Shown here: positions 1 through 10,310 of the stretch, piece after piece
How positions within the stretch are numbered: position 1 is the first letter of the stretch
Layout of the letters: every line of letters starts with the position of its first letter
NCBI RefSeq assembly: GCF_050003625.1
Contig: NC_134398.1
Location: forward strand, 195,989,700 to 196,053,699
Length of the DNA stretch: 64,000 bases
Direction: 5' to 3'
From: Haematobia irritans
Taxonomy: Eukaryota > Arthropoda > Insecta > Diptera > Muscidae
The notes under the pieces: generated by a model
Databases searched by the model: none
What the model was told of the DNA's origin: nothing
Seen by the model: only the letters and a program-made list of their open reading frames with translations
Translations under genes and position numbers: made by a program

Positions 1-1150
1 TGAAACGGCGATCGGTATATTCTCTGAAGCCTTCCCAGTTGGCTTTCTTTTGATTAATAAACGTCCGGCGTTCAGAGGTTATGAAATCGGAGGGTCAGTT
101 GATGGTAAGAATTATGGGGAGGTGGTCCGATCCCAATGAAATGACGGGTTGCCAGGAGACGTCATTTATCAGACCAGGCGACACTAAAGATAAATCTGGC
201 GAACTGCTGCAGTCACCCACAATTCTCGTGGGGGTCTCTTCGTTCACCGTGCAAAATGTGGAGTCATCTATCTGCTCTGCCAAAGCTATACCTCTCTGGT
301 CATTACCTAGGAGAGAATGCCAAAGTTCATGGTGGGCATTAAAGTCTCCTAGAACCAATCGGTTATGCCCGCACAACAGCCACTCAATGTTTGGGCTATA
401 ACCAGGAGCACAGCTACCAACCGGCGGTATATACACATTGTATAGCTCTATCTCGGCAGCCCCAGACTTGACTGCTACCACCATACATTCCATATACGGG
501 TCACTAGCGTCTGGCACAAGCGGGATAGGTCTATACTGCACGGAACGGTGTAATATGAAAGCCAGGCCACCACCTCCACTTCTCGTGCGATCCTTTCGAA
601 GTACATTGTATCCATCACAATGACGTAGGCTGCAGGTGGAATTCAGCTTAGTTTCCTGGATCGCCGCGACCCTTATCCTTTTCCGATTCATAAAGTCCAC
701 GATCTCGCTAATCTTACCCCGGAGCCCGTTGCAATTAAATTGCAAAAAAGATGCACTATCCGGAACTGGAACAACAATATTGGGTGTGAGATGCTGCGGC
801 GGAGTATATTGTTGTACGGGAGATGTCGGGGGAGTCGCATAGTCAGACGACCCGCTGCTGCTATCGCTAGCACAGCATCCTGCCACGTAGTCAGTATGAC
901 TATACTCCCGCAGCGATGTTAAGCCGGAGCAGTTCCGGAAGTGCACCCACTCCAAGCATCGGTTACACCTGAGCGAAACCGAAGGGTGGTGGATCAGGTT
1001 TCGGCAGCCTGAACAATAACATGGTCCGGGGTTCTCCTCTATCCCGGCTCGGACCAACAGCAATCGGAGAAGGCTCCCCGGGATGCACCATCTCCAACAC
1101 AAAAAGACGGACGAACCAACACGTACACTGATGTGGCAGCCGCTGGCCAA
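1..1150 (-). pseudogene. Non-LTR retrotransposon ORF: 2A-like peptide, zinc finger, APE endonuclease; interrupted and cut by window edge
   Basis: Read leftward, a 351-residue open frame ends at a TGA at 95-97. Residues 28-43 form a 2A-like peptide ending EENPGP. Residues 44-77 hold a Cys/His zinc-binding motif (CYCSGC, then RCNRC and EWVH). Residues 136-350 are an apurinic-type endonuclease with every expected motif: QFNCNG, IQETKL, YNVYIPP, GDFNAHH, a PDLS motif and GSDHLPI. This enzyme nicks target DNA to prime reverse transcription. After the TGA the same frame continues to base 1 with retrotransposon-like sequence (ERRTFIN, KKANWEGF), so the TGA looks like one nonsense change. The reverse transcriptase would lie left of the window. 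No in-frame ATG precedes the 2A motif (the open frame begins at a TTG), so the real start is lost or further upstream. The clade (jockey, CR1/L2 or Ingi-like) cannot be fixed from this part. Confidence 0.9.
1022..1066 (-). other. 2A-like ribosome-skipping motif
   Basis: The frame encodes LLLVRAGIEENPGP. 2A peptides end in D-V/I-E-x-N-P-G-P and cause the ribosome to skip the last Gly-Pro bond; they are known in several APE-type non-LTR retrotransposons. Here the leucine-rich lead and ENPGP are kept, but the usual Asp before I/V-E is missing (it reads AGIEE), so activity is uncertain. A skip would release a downstream product starting at Pro43, just before the zinc finger. Confidence 0.65.
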
Positions 1151-1201
1151 TGGATGGGGTCCATCGGGTCGATCCGGTACACAGAACCCGCCGCCGTGGG
1201 A

Positions 1202-1597
1202 TCGGTACGTATTGTTAGTATATGGTCTCTAACAACCATGCCAGATTATACACAGCCCTCATATATAAACCGATCCCCAGATTTGACCTCCGGAGCCTCT
1301 TGGAGGAACAAAATTCATCCGATCCGGTTGAAACTTAGTACGTGGTGTTAGTATATGGTCTCTATCAACCATGCAAAAATTGGTCCACATCGGCACATAA
1401 TTATATATAGCCCCCATATAAACCGATCCCCGGATTTGACCTCCGGAGCCTCTTGAAGAAGCAAAATTCCTCCGATCCGGTTTAAATTTTGTACATGTCG
1501 CTAGTGTATGGCCGATAACAACCATGCCCAAATTGGTCCGTATCGATCTATATTATATATAGTCCCAAAATAAACTGATCCCCAATCACAGAAAAAT
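1202..1597 (-). repeat. Tandem repeat, 133/153-bp units, DINE-1/mini-me style, reverse orientation
   Basis: A unit beginning GTACGT, GTTAGTATATGGTCTCT recurs at about 1205, 1338 and 1491, giving spacings of 133 and 153 bp. Each unit contains ATATAGCCCCCATATA and AACCGATCCCC. The reverse complement of that core is the core of the larger tandem array at 10311-11398. The third unit stops near 1580. The retrotransposon's upstream sequence meets this array at about 1200. Confidence 0.75.
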
Positions 1598-1740
1598 CAC
1601 GATTGCCACTCGAGCCAAAAAAAAAAGTCTACCAAAATTTTATTGCCATAGAAAACGATTTATAATTCTATAGAAAATTTTGTCAAAATTTTATATTTCT
1701 ATAAATTGATTCGATAAATTTTTTAATTGAAACAAAAATC
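1598..1740 (+). mobile_element. Truncated minisatellite element: end A plus a few 29-bp units
   Basis: CACGATTGCCACTCGAGCC at 1598-1616 is identical to the left end of the long element at 29810. It is followed by a CTACCAAA motif and about three degenerate 29-bp units, then the element breaks off into AT-rich sequence. End B is absent. Confidence 0.65.
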
Positions 1741-1863
1741 AATCATAAGAATTAATAGTAATTAATAATAATAATAATAATTAATAGTAATTAATATTAA
1801 TTTTTTAATATGATCAATTAATTTTTTAATGGACTTTCTATTAATTTTTTAATTGATATTATT
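1741..1863. repeat. AT-rich stretch with TAA repeats and TTAATTTTTTAAT subrepeats
   Basis: A short (TAA)n tract at about 1760-1780 is followed by three copies of a motif like ATTAATTTTTTAATTGAT. It directly precedes the MITE at 1864 and may be its outer arm, because similar ATTAATTGGATCCATTAATT sequence follows that MITE near 2455. Confidence 0.4.
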
Positions 1864-2423
1864 ACCCAGCAAAAAAAGCGTCGCCAAAAAAGTAGTGAAA
1901 ATTGTGCCTTTTGGATCCGGAAGTGGTACAAAATTGGTGCAGAAGCGATGAATTTAATATGGCCTTGTCATAGGACGAATGTCCACCATTTCCACAGCCC
2001 TTGCACTGAATTTGCTTCACTTCTTAAGGTGTGAACCGAATTCTGTGTTTTGGATGTAAACTAAAAAAAAAAAATGTGATATTTTGCCAAAAAAAAGTAA
2101 TTTTTTATGATTTTTAATGCATTTTAACCTTTGTTCGAAACTTTTGACTTGAAATATTACCAAAAATTCCCAATTTTTCTAGAATGGATTTAGCTTTTTT
2201 TGACAAAATTTAAATAATTTGTACCATTTTATTTATCCTTACTCTGTATTGAAACAAAAAGGGTTAAAATTACCTATTATAAATATGAAAAAATCGAGTT
2301 ATAAAAAATTGAATTAAAAGAACTTTCTGAGTATTTAAAATAAAGAATATCTTTGGAGGACATTTTTGGAAGTGCTTTTAAAGTTGTGCTCTTAGAAGTA
2401 CTTCCAATTTTTTTGCTGGACAT
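1864..2423 (+). mobile_element. MITE-like element with ACCCAGCAAAAAAA / TTTTTTTGCTGG ends
   Basis: The left end ACCCAGCAAAAAAA (1864-1877) and right end TTTTTTTGCTGG (2408-2420) are inverted. The interior shares long stretches with 14150-14570 in the opposite orientation, for example GTCATAGGACGAATGTCC, GAATGGATTTAG and AAAGAACTTTCTGAGTA. It has no coding capacity. A target duplication is not clear. Sequence to about 2512, ending ATATTTTGTGTGTACAG, may belong to the same or an enclosing element. Confidence 0.6.
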
Positions 2424-2511
2424 TTCTGTGATTGAAGATATTTCAATTTAAAGAATTAATTGGATCCATTAATTTCGTGATTTAATCAGAAAAAAATATT
2501 TTGTGTGTACA

Positions 2512-2640
2512 GAGAGGGGATAATCCAACGCTGTAAAACTTTTTGTTTGTTTTTTGTTCTGTCGAAACTGCGACCCTTTGCATGAAAGGCGGGCAAGCTC
2601 ACCATTTCACAACGTTGGCTCCCTAAAAAATTTTAGATCT
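2512..2640 (-). mobile_element. Decayed tRNA-derived SINE-like fragment
   Basis: On the minus strand GTGAAATGGTGAGCTTGCCC resembles a tRNA-type A box region, and GGTCGCAGTTTCGA resembles a degenerate B box. It is followed by AAAAAGTTTTACAGCG and TGGATTATCCCC. This order matches a SINE-like repeat common in muscid genomes, from my memory of that family rather than a search. No promoter function is expected. Confidence 0.5.
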
Positions 2641-2689
2641 GCGTGAAAATTTTTCTATCCGAAATGTTGCCAAATAATTGATCGTTCTT

Positions 2690-2935
2690 CTGGTGGTGAT
2701 AAATTACTGAAACCGCTTCTTTACTGAAGCTATCCATTTTGCTGGACGTACTTTACGTCCGGTGTTTAAAGGTTATGAAATCGGAAAGTCAGAACCACTT
2801 TCACAATAAAGTCATTCAATAGACCAGGCGAACCTAACGAACTGACACAGTCGAACGCGTGGAGACCAATCATAAAGGGTTCACCAATTTACTCTGCTTG
2901 GACTGTTCTCCTTTGGTCATTGTCTTCTTCTTGGT
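2690..2935 (-). pseudogene. Second, decayed fragment of the same non-LTR retrotransposon
   Basis: ACGTCCGGTGTTTAAAGG, TTATGAAATCGGAAAGTCAG, AGACCAGGCGA and TGGTCATTG align in order with 61-310 of the first copy. That corresponds to the end of the endonuclease domain and the start of the linker to the reverse transcriptase. It is full of indels and has no useful frame. Both copies have the same orientation. Confidence 0.7.
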
Positions 2936-4486
2936 GTTGGCTCGAAATTGTCAGAGAATACATGACGAGGAGATTCCTCACTTAGTTTTACTAGAAATTT
3001 CCAAAATGAAAAAAAACGACGAATTATTTATCTATCTCCCACAGTAGACCACCAAACTTGCCTTTGGGAAGACTGAATATTTCCTCGTTAAAGGGCCATA
3101 AAGGTAGGAAATGTCATAAAAACTTCTGGCAGTTTTCTATTATTGCTTTGCTTTATTTTTTTGCCACGCTTTTTTCTTTCTTTCTTCATAATATTGACTC
3201 CAATGGGTGATTGTTTAGTTTGTGTGTGTGGGTGTGTAAGTTTGTCGGTGTTTGTGCGTTTTGTTTTTCATCTCGCATTTTTTCCTTTCACTCGATGAAT
3301 GTAAAGAAGTAATTTTCTTAGCAACATTTCTCTATTTTTTTTTTTTGGTTCTAGCTGGCACTTAGTTGAAATAGTTGTTTTTTTTTTACCTTAAAAAAAA
3401 CCCTCCTCAATAGAGGATGGTTGGTTGGAAGAAAGGCAAAGTATCCTGATTTCTACTTCAAGTGAGATTTGAGGCAAGTGGTAAACTTGAAATGTGTTTT
3501 TAAAGTATTTTATGGAGAAAAGCTTTAATTTGCAGCCATTAAGGCTTTTTTTCAGGGATTTTTATTCGCTTATCTTGATTTCATCCTGCGTTCCATCCTC
3601 CCGTTTTTTTATGAACTTGTTAGATGATGATGTGTTTTTGTTTTTTGTAAAGGGTTTCTCCCTCCTTCATTTACTTTGAATAGTATATGTATAAAATGTT
3701 TAATTTAAAAGCATATGGTTTTAATTACCCTTTGGTGTTCTTTTGTTTTTTTTTATGGCAAATGTTTTATTCTTGGTGAAAACGGTTTTTGTTTTTTTGT
3801 TTTGTTTTTTGAGCTCTCAACTTTCTGTCTACCCTGCCGGGTTATGTAAATGGAAATGTGGATGCCCTCCACCATAATGTTTTACATTAACATTGACTTG
3901 TAGTCTGATTTGCAACATGAGACCCTGTTTGTTCGTAATCCTTTGACTGAAGATAATATTAGCAAGTATTATTAGAAGCCTTTAGGCCAACATTATCCTT
4001 AGCTTTACCAAAAAGGATATCAGTCAACATGAGGGTAATACTCATTAAGATAACTCAAAGGGGATCACATTTAACCTTAATTTTATAAAATGTAGAGATA
4101 TAGAGGGAGAGATACACAGAAGAGAATGTTATTTCTTACTCTCACTGTCACTCTCTCTTTCTTAGCTAACTTTCTCCCTTTATTTAATTCAAATCTCTTA
4201 CGGGGCACCTGATAGATTCTGTATTTTGATAATAAGCGGAGGATAATAAATTTTTAGTTTTCTTCAATAGTTTTCTGCAACTCTAAAACGCTATTCTTCT
4301 TCTTGCCGAGCTTTCTGGAGAGATGGACTATATGGTGTCTGAGCATATTTAGCACAATAAGCCGAGATTGATTACACCAAGAATGGAAGAGTGGGAGGAA
4401 ACGTGGATACCTTTTGGAACTCTGAATATTTATACAAAAGGATCTAAAATGGACGAAGGAATTATTTATTTCAGTGAACTAGGCAG
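2936..4486. other. No gene recognised
   Basis: AT-rich sequence with T-runs and short GT-rich tracts (about 3218-3260). Its open frames are short and low in complexity. I see no family resemblance and no convincing splice-site pair. Confidence 0.5.
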
Positions 4487-7400
4487 CAAAAATTTTGTAA
4501 AAATTTCATTTCTATAGAAAATTTTGCCAAAATTTTATATCTATTGAAAATTTTGTCAAAATTTGATTTCCATAGAAAATTTTGTCAAAATTTTATTTCT
4601 ATAGAAAATTTTGTCAAAAGTTTATTTCCATAGAAAATTTTGTCAAAATTTTATTTCTGTAGAAAATTTTGTCAAAATTTTATTTCTATAGAAAATTTTG
4701 TCAAAATTTTATTTCTATAGAAAATTTTGTAAAAATTTTATTTCTAGGGAAAATTTTGTCAAAATTTTATTTCTATAGAAAATTATGTTATTTCAAGATG
4801 TTATTTCTAAGAAAATATTGTTAAAATTTTAGTTCTATAGAACATGTTAAAATTTTATTTCTATAGAAAAATTTGTTAACATTTTTTTCTATAGAAAATG
4901 TTGTCAATTTTTTTTTTTCTATAGAAAGTTTTTTCAAAATTTTATTTCTATGGAAAATTTTGTCAAAATTTTATTTATATAGAAAATTTTGTCACAATTT
5001 TATTTGTATAGAAAATTGTGTCAAAATTTTATTTCTATAGAAAACTTTATTTCTATAAAACTTTAGTCAAAATTTTATTTCTATAGAAATTTTTGTCAAA
5101 ATTTTATTTCTATAGAAAATTTTGTCAAATTTTATTTCTATAGAAAATTTTGTCAAAATGTTATTTCTTTAGAAAATTTTGTCAACATTTTATTTCTATA
5201 GAAAATTTTGACCAAATTTTATTTCTATAGAAATTTTTTTTCAAAATTTTTTTCTATAGAAGATTTTTTCAAAATGTTATTTCCGTAGAAATTTCTAAGA
5301 AAATTTTGTTAAAATGTTATTTCTATTGAAAATTTTGTCAAAATCTTATTTCTGAGAAAATACTGTTAAAATTTTAAATTTTGTGTCCAAAATTTACATC
5401 TATAGTTTCTATTTTATTTCTGTAGAAAATTTTGTCAAAATTTAAATTATGTTGTCAAAATTTTATTTGTATAAAAAATTTTGTCAAAATTTTATTCCGA
5501 TAGAAAAATTTATCAACATTTTTTTCTATAGAAAATTTTGTCAAAATATATTTTCTATAGAAAATTTTGTCAAAATTTTATTTCTATAGAAGTATTTGTC
5601 AAAATTATGTTTCTATAGAAAATTTTATTAAAATTTTATTTCTATAGGAAGTTTTTTCAAAATTTTATTTCCATAGAAAATTCTATCAAAATTTTATAGG
5701 AAATTTTGTCAAAATTTTGTTTCAATAACAATTTTGTCAAAATTTTGTTTCTATAGAAAAATTTGTCAAAATTTTATTTCTTTGGAAAATTTTTGTCAAA
5801 ATTTTATTTCTATAGAATTTTTTGTTTTCAAAATTTTATTTCTATAGAAAATTTTGTCAAAATTTTATTTCCATATAAAAATTTTGTCAAATGTTGTTTC
5901 TAAGAAAATTTTGTTAAAATGTTATTTCTATTGAAAATTTTGTCAAAATATTATTTCTAAAAAAATGTTGTTAACATTTTAGTTCTATAGAAAATTTTGT
6001 TAAAATTTGAGTTCTATAGAAAATTTTGCCAAAATTGAAATTCTATACCATATGTTGTCAAAATTTTATTCCTATAGAAAAATTTTTTTCTATAGAAAAT
6101 TTTGTCAAAATTTCTTTTCTATAGAAAATTTTGTCAAAATTTTGTTTCTATAGAAAAATTTGTCAAAATTTTATTTCTTTGGAAATTTTTGTCAAAATTT
6201 TATTTCTATAGAATTTTTTTTTCAAAATTTTATTTCTATAAAACTTTTGTCAAAATTTTATTTCCATATAAAAATTTTGTCAAATGTTGTTTCTAAGTAA
6301 ATTTTGTTAAAATGTTATTTCTATTGAAAATTTTGTCAAAATATCATTTCTAAAAAAATGTTAAAATTTGAGTTCTATAGAAAATTTTGCCAAAATTTAA
6401 ATTCTATACCATATGTTGTCAAAATTTTATTTGTATAAAAAATTTTGTCAAAATTTTATTGCTATAGAAAAATTTGTCAACGTTTTTTCCTATAGAAAAT
6501 TTTGTCAAAATTTATTTTCTATAGAAAATTTTGTCAAAATTTTATTTCTATAGAAGCATTTGTCAAAATTTTGTTTCAATAGAAAATTTTATTAAAATTT
6601 TATTTCTATAGGAAATTTTTTCAAAATTTTATTTCTATAGAAAATTCTATCAAAATTTTATTTCTATAGAAAATTTTGTCAAAATTTTATTTCTATAGAG
6701 AATTTTGTCAAAATTTTGTTTCAATAGACAATTTTGTCAAAATTTTATTTCTATAGAAAAATTTGTCAACATTTTATTTGTATAGAAAATTTTGTCAACA
6801 TTTCATTCCTATAGCAAATTTTGTACATGTTTTATTTCTATAGAAAATTTTGTAAACATTTTATTTCTATACAAAATTTTGCCAAAATTTTATTTCTATA
6901 GAAAATTTTGTCATAATTTTACTTCTATAGAAAATTTTGTCAAAATTTTATTGCTATAGAAAATTTTGCCAAAATTTTATTTCTATAGAAAATGTTGTCA
7001 AAATTTTGTTCCAATTCACAATTTTGTCAAAATTTTACTTCTATAGAAAAATTTGTCAAAATTTTATTTGTATAGAAAATTTTGTCATAATTATTTTTTA
7101 TCTAAAATTTTGTCAAAATTTTATTTCTATAGAAAATTCTGTCATAATTTTAGTTTTATAGAAAATTTTATTAAAATTTTGTTCTATAGAAAATTTCGTT
7201 AAAATTTTGTTTTACAGAAAATTTTAATTCTATAGAAAATTTTGTCAAAATTTCCACACTGTGGCGCATTGTATATGTTAATACCATTTTAATAATTTTA
7301 GTTTTTGGCAACCTATTTCCCTTTGGTGATACTTTCAACAAGAAATTGTCACAATTTTGTTTTTATAGAAACATTTGTCAAAATATTGTTTATATTATAT

Positions 7401-7872
7401 AGAAAATGTTGTCAATATTTTATTTCTATAAAAAATGTTCTCATAATTTTATTTTTATAGAAAATTTTGTCAAAATTTTATTTCTTTGGAAAATTTTGTC
7501 AAAATTGTATTTCTATAGAAAATTTTGTCAAATTTGTATATCTATAGAAAATTTTGTCAAATTTGTATATCTATAGAAAATTTTGTCAAAATTTTATTTC
7601 TATAGAAAATTTTGTCAAAATTTTATATCTTTGGAAAATTTTGTCAAAATTTTATTTCTTTGGAAAATTTTGTCATAATTTTATTTCTATGGAAAATTTT
7701 GTCAATATTTTATTCCTATAGAAAATGTTGTCAAAATTTTATTTCTATAGAAAAATTTGTCAAAAATTATTTTCTAAAGAAAAATTTATCAACATTTAAT
7801 TTCTATAGAAAATTTTGTCAAAATTTTATTTTTATATAAAATTTTGTCAAAATTTTATTTTTATAGAAAACT
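4487..7872 (+). repeat. 29-bp minisatellite array, forward orientation
   Basis: Tandem units of TTTCTATAGAAA plus ATTTTGTCAAAATTTTA run for about 3.4 kb, with point changes and occasional unit-length indels. Unrelated sequence at 7246-7352, containing ACACTGTGGCGCATTG, interrupts the array. Neither end A nor end B is visible at its borders. Short open frames here are products of the 29-bp period and are not genes. Confidence 0.95.
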
Positions 7873-8490
7873 AAATTCTTGGGATTTGGGTGTACTGTCT
7901 CTGTCAGTCGTGGTGAAGTCACTTTTCTTTTAAATGTTGCCCCTTTTTGTCTGTTCGTTTGAAATCCATTTTTCACTTCTTATTTATAATGATGCAAGTG
8001 TGTGTTTGTAGCTCTATACGGATTTTTAAAGTTTTTGCTCGTTATTCTTTTCGACATTTTCACACATTTTCATTTATATATGGTGCATTACTTGCAGAAC
8101 AAACGACACATTTTATAGCCAACTATAAATCAATTAGTTTGTTATGTTGCTTATATCATCGCTACAAATACAAAAAAAAAAAAATAAAATAAAAACAAAG
8201 CAGAGTAGGAATGTGATCACCTCAAACTTGTTCCAATATATTCAACTACGGTTATAACAATTTTTCATCACCAGTATCTGGCAAATTTGCAACCAATATT
8301 TTTTTTATTTTTCTTATTGTTTTTTTTGTAATTAAACATACCAAATTTGTTATTATTCCTGATACTAATTATTCTTCGACGTCTATGGTGCTTGAAATGG
8401 TGTAAAATTCTAATCTAACAAATTCTTCCCAGTGTTGTTCTCCATTCATTTTCCATTTCAACAATGATTTATTCAGTAATTACAAATCTT
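7873..8490. other. No gene recognised
   Basis: AT-rich single-copy-looking sequence after the array. It contains an A-run at about 8170-8195 and no supported coding region. Confidence 0.5.
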
Positions 8491-8731
8491 TACCCAAAAG
8501 AAACTTGGAATTAACCCCACAGCGTATGTCACCGAAAAATCTTTACATTTGCTATGCCCTAAATGTCAAAATATGACATTTGTATGGAAAATCATGAAGA
8601 AATCTTCGACTTCTATTGTTATGAATATGAACACCCCTGAAGGAAGAAAACTATTTGAAAATTTAATTTCTCAATCCATAAGCAAAGATGGAGAATCAAA
8701 CAACTCTTTGTTTGACATCAAACACAAGTAG
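8491..8731 (+). other. Unrecognised exon-like open stretch 1
   Basis: An open frame of about 77 codons ends at a TAG at 8729-8731. Unlike the repeat-derived frames it has mixed amino-acid composition, with a CPKCQ pair and MNTPEGRKLFENL. CCCCACAG at 8515-8522 could serve as a splice acceptor for an exon starting at 8523, in which case the stop would make it a terminal exon. I recognise no family. It could be a real last exon, a decayed gene piece or chance. Confidence 0.25.
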
Positions 8732-8920
8732 TATAGAAAAATAGAAATTTTATGACAATTTTTGGAAATTGTCAAAAATTAAAACCCATCTGTATTTAGC
8801 AAAGAGGGGGAGAGAGAGAACGGTGTGTATGACTGTTGATGTTGCTTTAGTCAACTAACAAAAACAAAAATATTTTAATTTTAATACAAACACTTTGGAA
8901 TATTTTTTGAAATGAAACAG

Positions 8921-9021
8921 CTGTGGATTTTTCCATTAACGATGATTATGAACGCTTGAAATCCCTAGGCACCAAATGTCTAGCAATCGTTGGAGATATG
9001 ACTTACGCGTCTAGTGCGGGA
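8921..9021 (+). other. Unrecognised exon-like open stretch 2
   Basis: After ATGAAACAG, the frame reads VDFSINDDYERLKSLG, then TKCLAIVGDMTYASSAGL, with codon use that looks protein-coding. A GTGATT at 9022 could be a weak donor. Downstream residues become F/I/L-rich and look intronic. Its phase does not join simply to the stretch ending at 8731, so the two may belong to different transcripts. I cannot identify the protein. Confidence 0.3.
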
Positions 9022-9684
9022 CTTGTGATTCACAATGAATATTATTTTCAAATTTTTATTTTTAACAAATCTTTCCGATTTGTTTTTCTTTTTTCTCGCT
9101 TTCATATTTTATATAGGGTTTGTATAACATAGAGCAGTGAATCCAAGTTTAAATTAAAATCTTGTGGGCCAAAAAACAAAAATATGAAAATGATAAATTT
9201 ATGACTTTTATGTCAGATGGTTTGTTCCCTAGTTTTCTTTAGTATTCCCTATTTTTTTTGTTTTAGGGAGAAATGTGAAAAAATTTTTGTTATTTTTTTG
9301 CTCCTTTTTCCATCTTAAAGTTTATAAAAAATAATTGTTTTTTTTCACAACCTTGAGTTTTTATGAAATAGCCATCAAAACAGAAAAGTTTTGATATTAA
9401 AACAATTTTGCAAAATTGTATCCTCTTTGCGTAGGTAGCTAAAGCACGATTGGTTCCATCTGGCACTATTTTGGTATTTTAAAATCGTATCTCCTTTTTG
9501 ATTTTTTTGAAATCCCATAAGACCGATTTATGTCAATATTAATCACATAAACTTGGTTTTAATTAATCACATCGATAAATGCGAAACAATGTCTTACCCC
9601 GATTACATCATTTATTAAAACAAATAAAAAGATTTTATAAGGTAAATCACATTTTCTAAATTTTGAAAGTGTCGTACATAAAAA
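9022..9684. other. No gene recognised
   Basis: T-rich sequence with several homopolymer runs. It leads into degenerate 29-bp units near 9685. Confidence 0.5.
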
Positions 9685-10310
9685 AATGATAAAATTTTCT
9701 ATTGAAATAAAATGTTGACAAAATATTATATAGAAATAACACTTTGATAACATTTTCTATAGAAATAAAATTTTGACAAAATTTTCAATAGAAATAAAAT
9801 TTTGACAAAATTTTCAATAGAAATAAAATTTTGACAAAATTTTCTACAGAAATACAATTTTGATAAAATTTTCTATGGAAGTAAAATTTTGACAAAATTT
9901 TCCATAGAAATAGAAATTTTGATAATATTTTCTATAGAAATAAAATGTTCACAAAATTTTCTTAAGAAATAACATTTTAACAAATTTTTAACAAAATTTT
10001 CCATAGAAATAAAATTTTGACAAAATTTTTTATACAAATAAAATTTTGACAAAATTTTTTATACAAATAAAATTTTGACAAAATTTGCTATTTAAATAAA
10101 ATTTTGAGAAATTTTTCTGTTGAAACAAAATTTTGAGAAAATTTTCTACAGAAATAAAATTTGAGAGAATCTTCTATAGAATTAAAGTTTTAAGAAAAAT
10201 ATTCTATGGAAGTAAAATTTTGACAACATTTACTATAAAAATAAAATGTTTACAAAGTTTTCTATAGAAATAAAATTTTATCAAAATTTTCTACAAAAAT
10301 ACAATTTCTA
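9685..10310 (-). repeat. 29-bp minisatellite array, reverse orientation (left part)
   Basis: Units read as the reverse complement (ATTTTGACAAAATTTTC, TATAGAAATAAA). The array stops at about 10310 where an unrelated tandem repeat begins, and resumes at 11399, so the two halves were probably one array before that insertion. Confidence 0.93.

Noticed and set aside
81..922. Plus-strand open frames over the retrotransposon, and the minus-strand frame at 1039-1239
   Set aside because: The minus-strand endonuclease frame explains this sequence. The others are short, overlap it and have no recognisable domain.
2552..2620. tRNA gene on the minus strand
   Set aside because: Only degenerate A- and B-box-like stretches are present and no cloverleaf can be drawn; the following sequence fits a SINE tail.
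4487..7872. CRISPR-like regular 29-bp repeats
   Set aside because: Units are directly tandem with no unique spacers, no cas genes are present, and the context is a fly genome.
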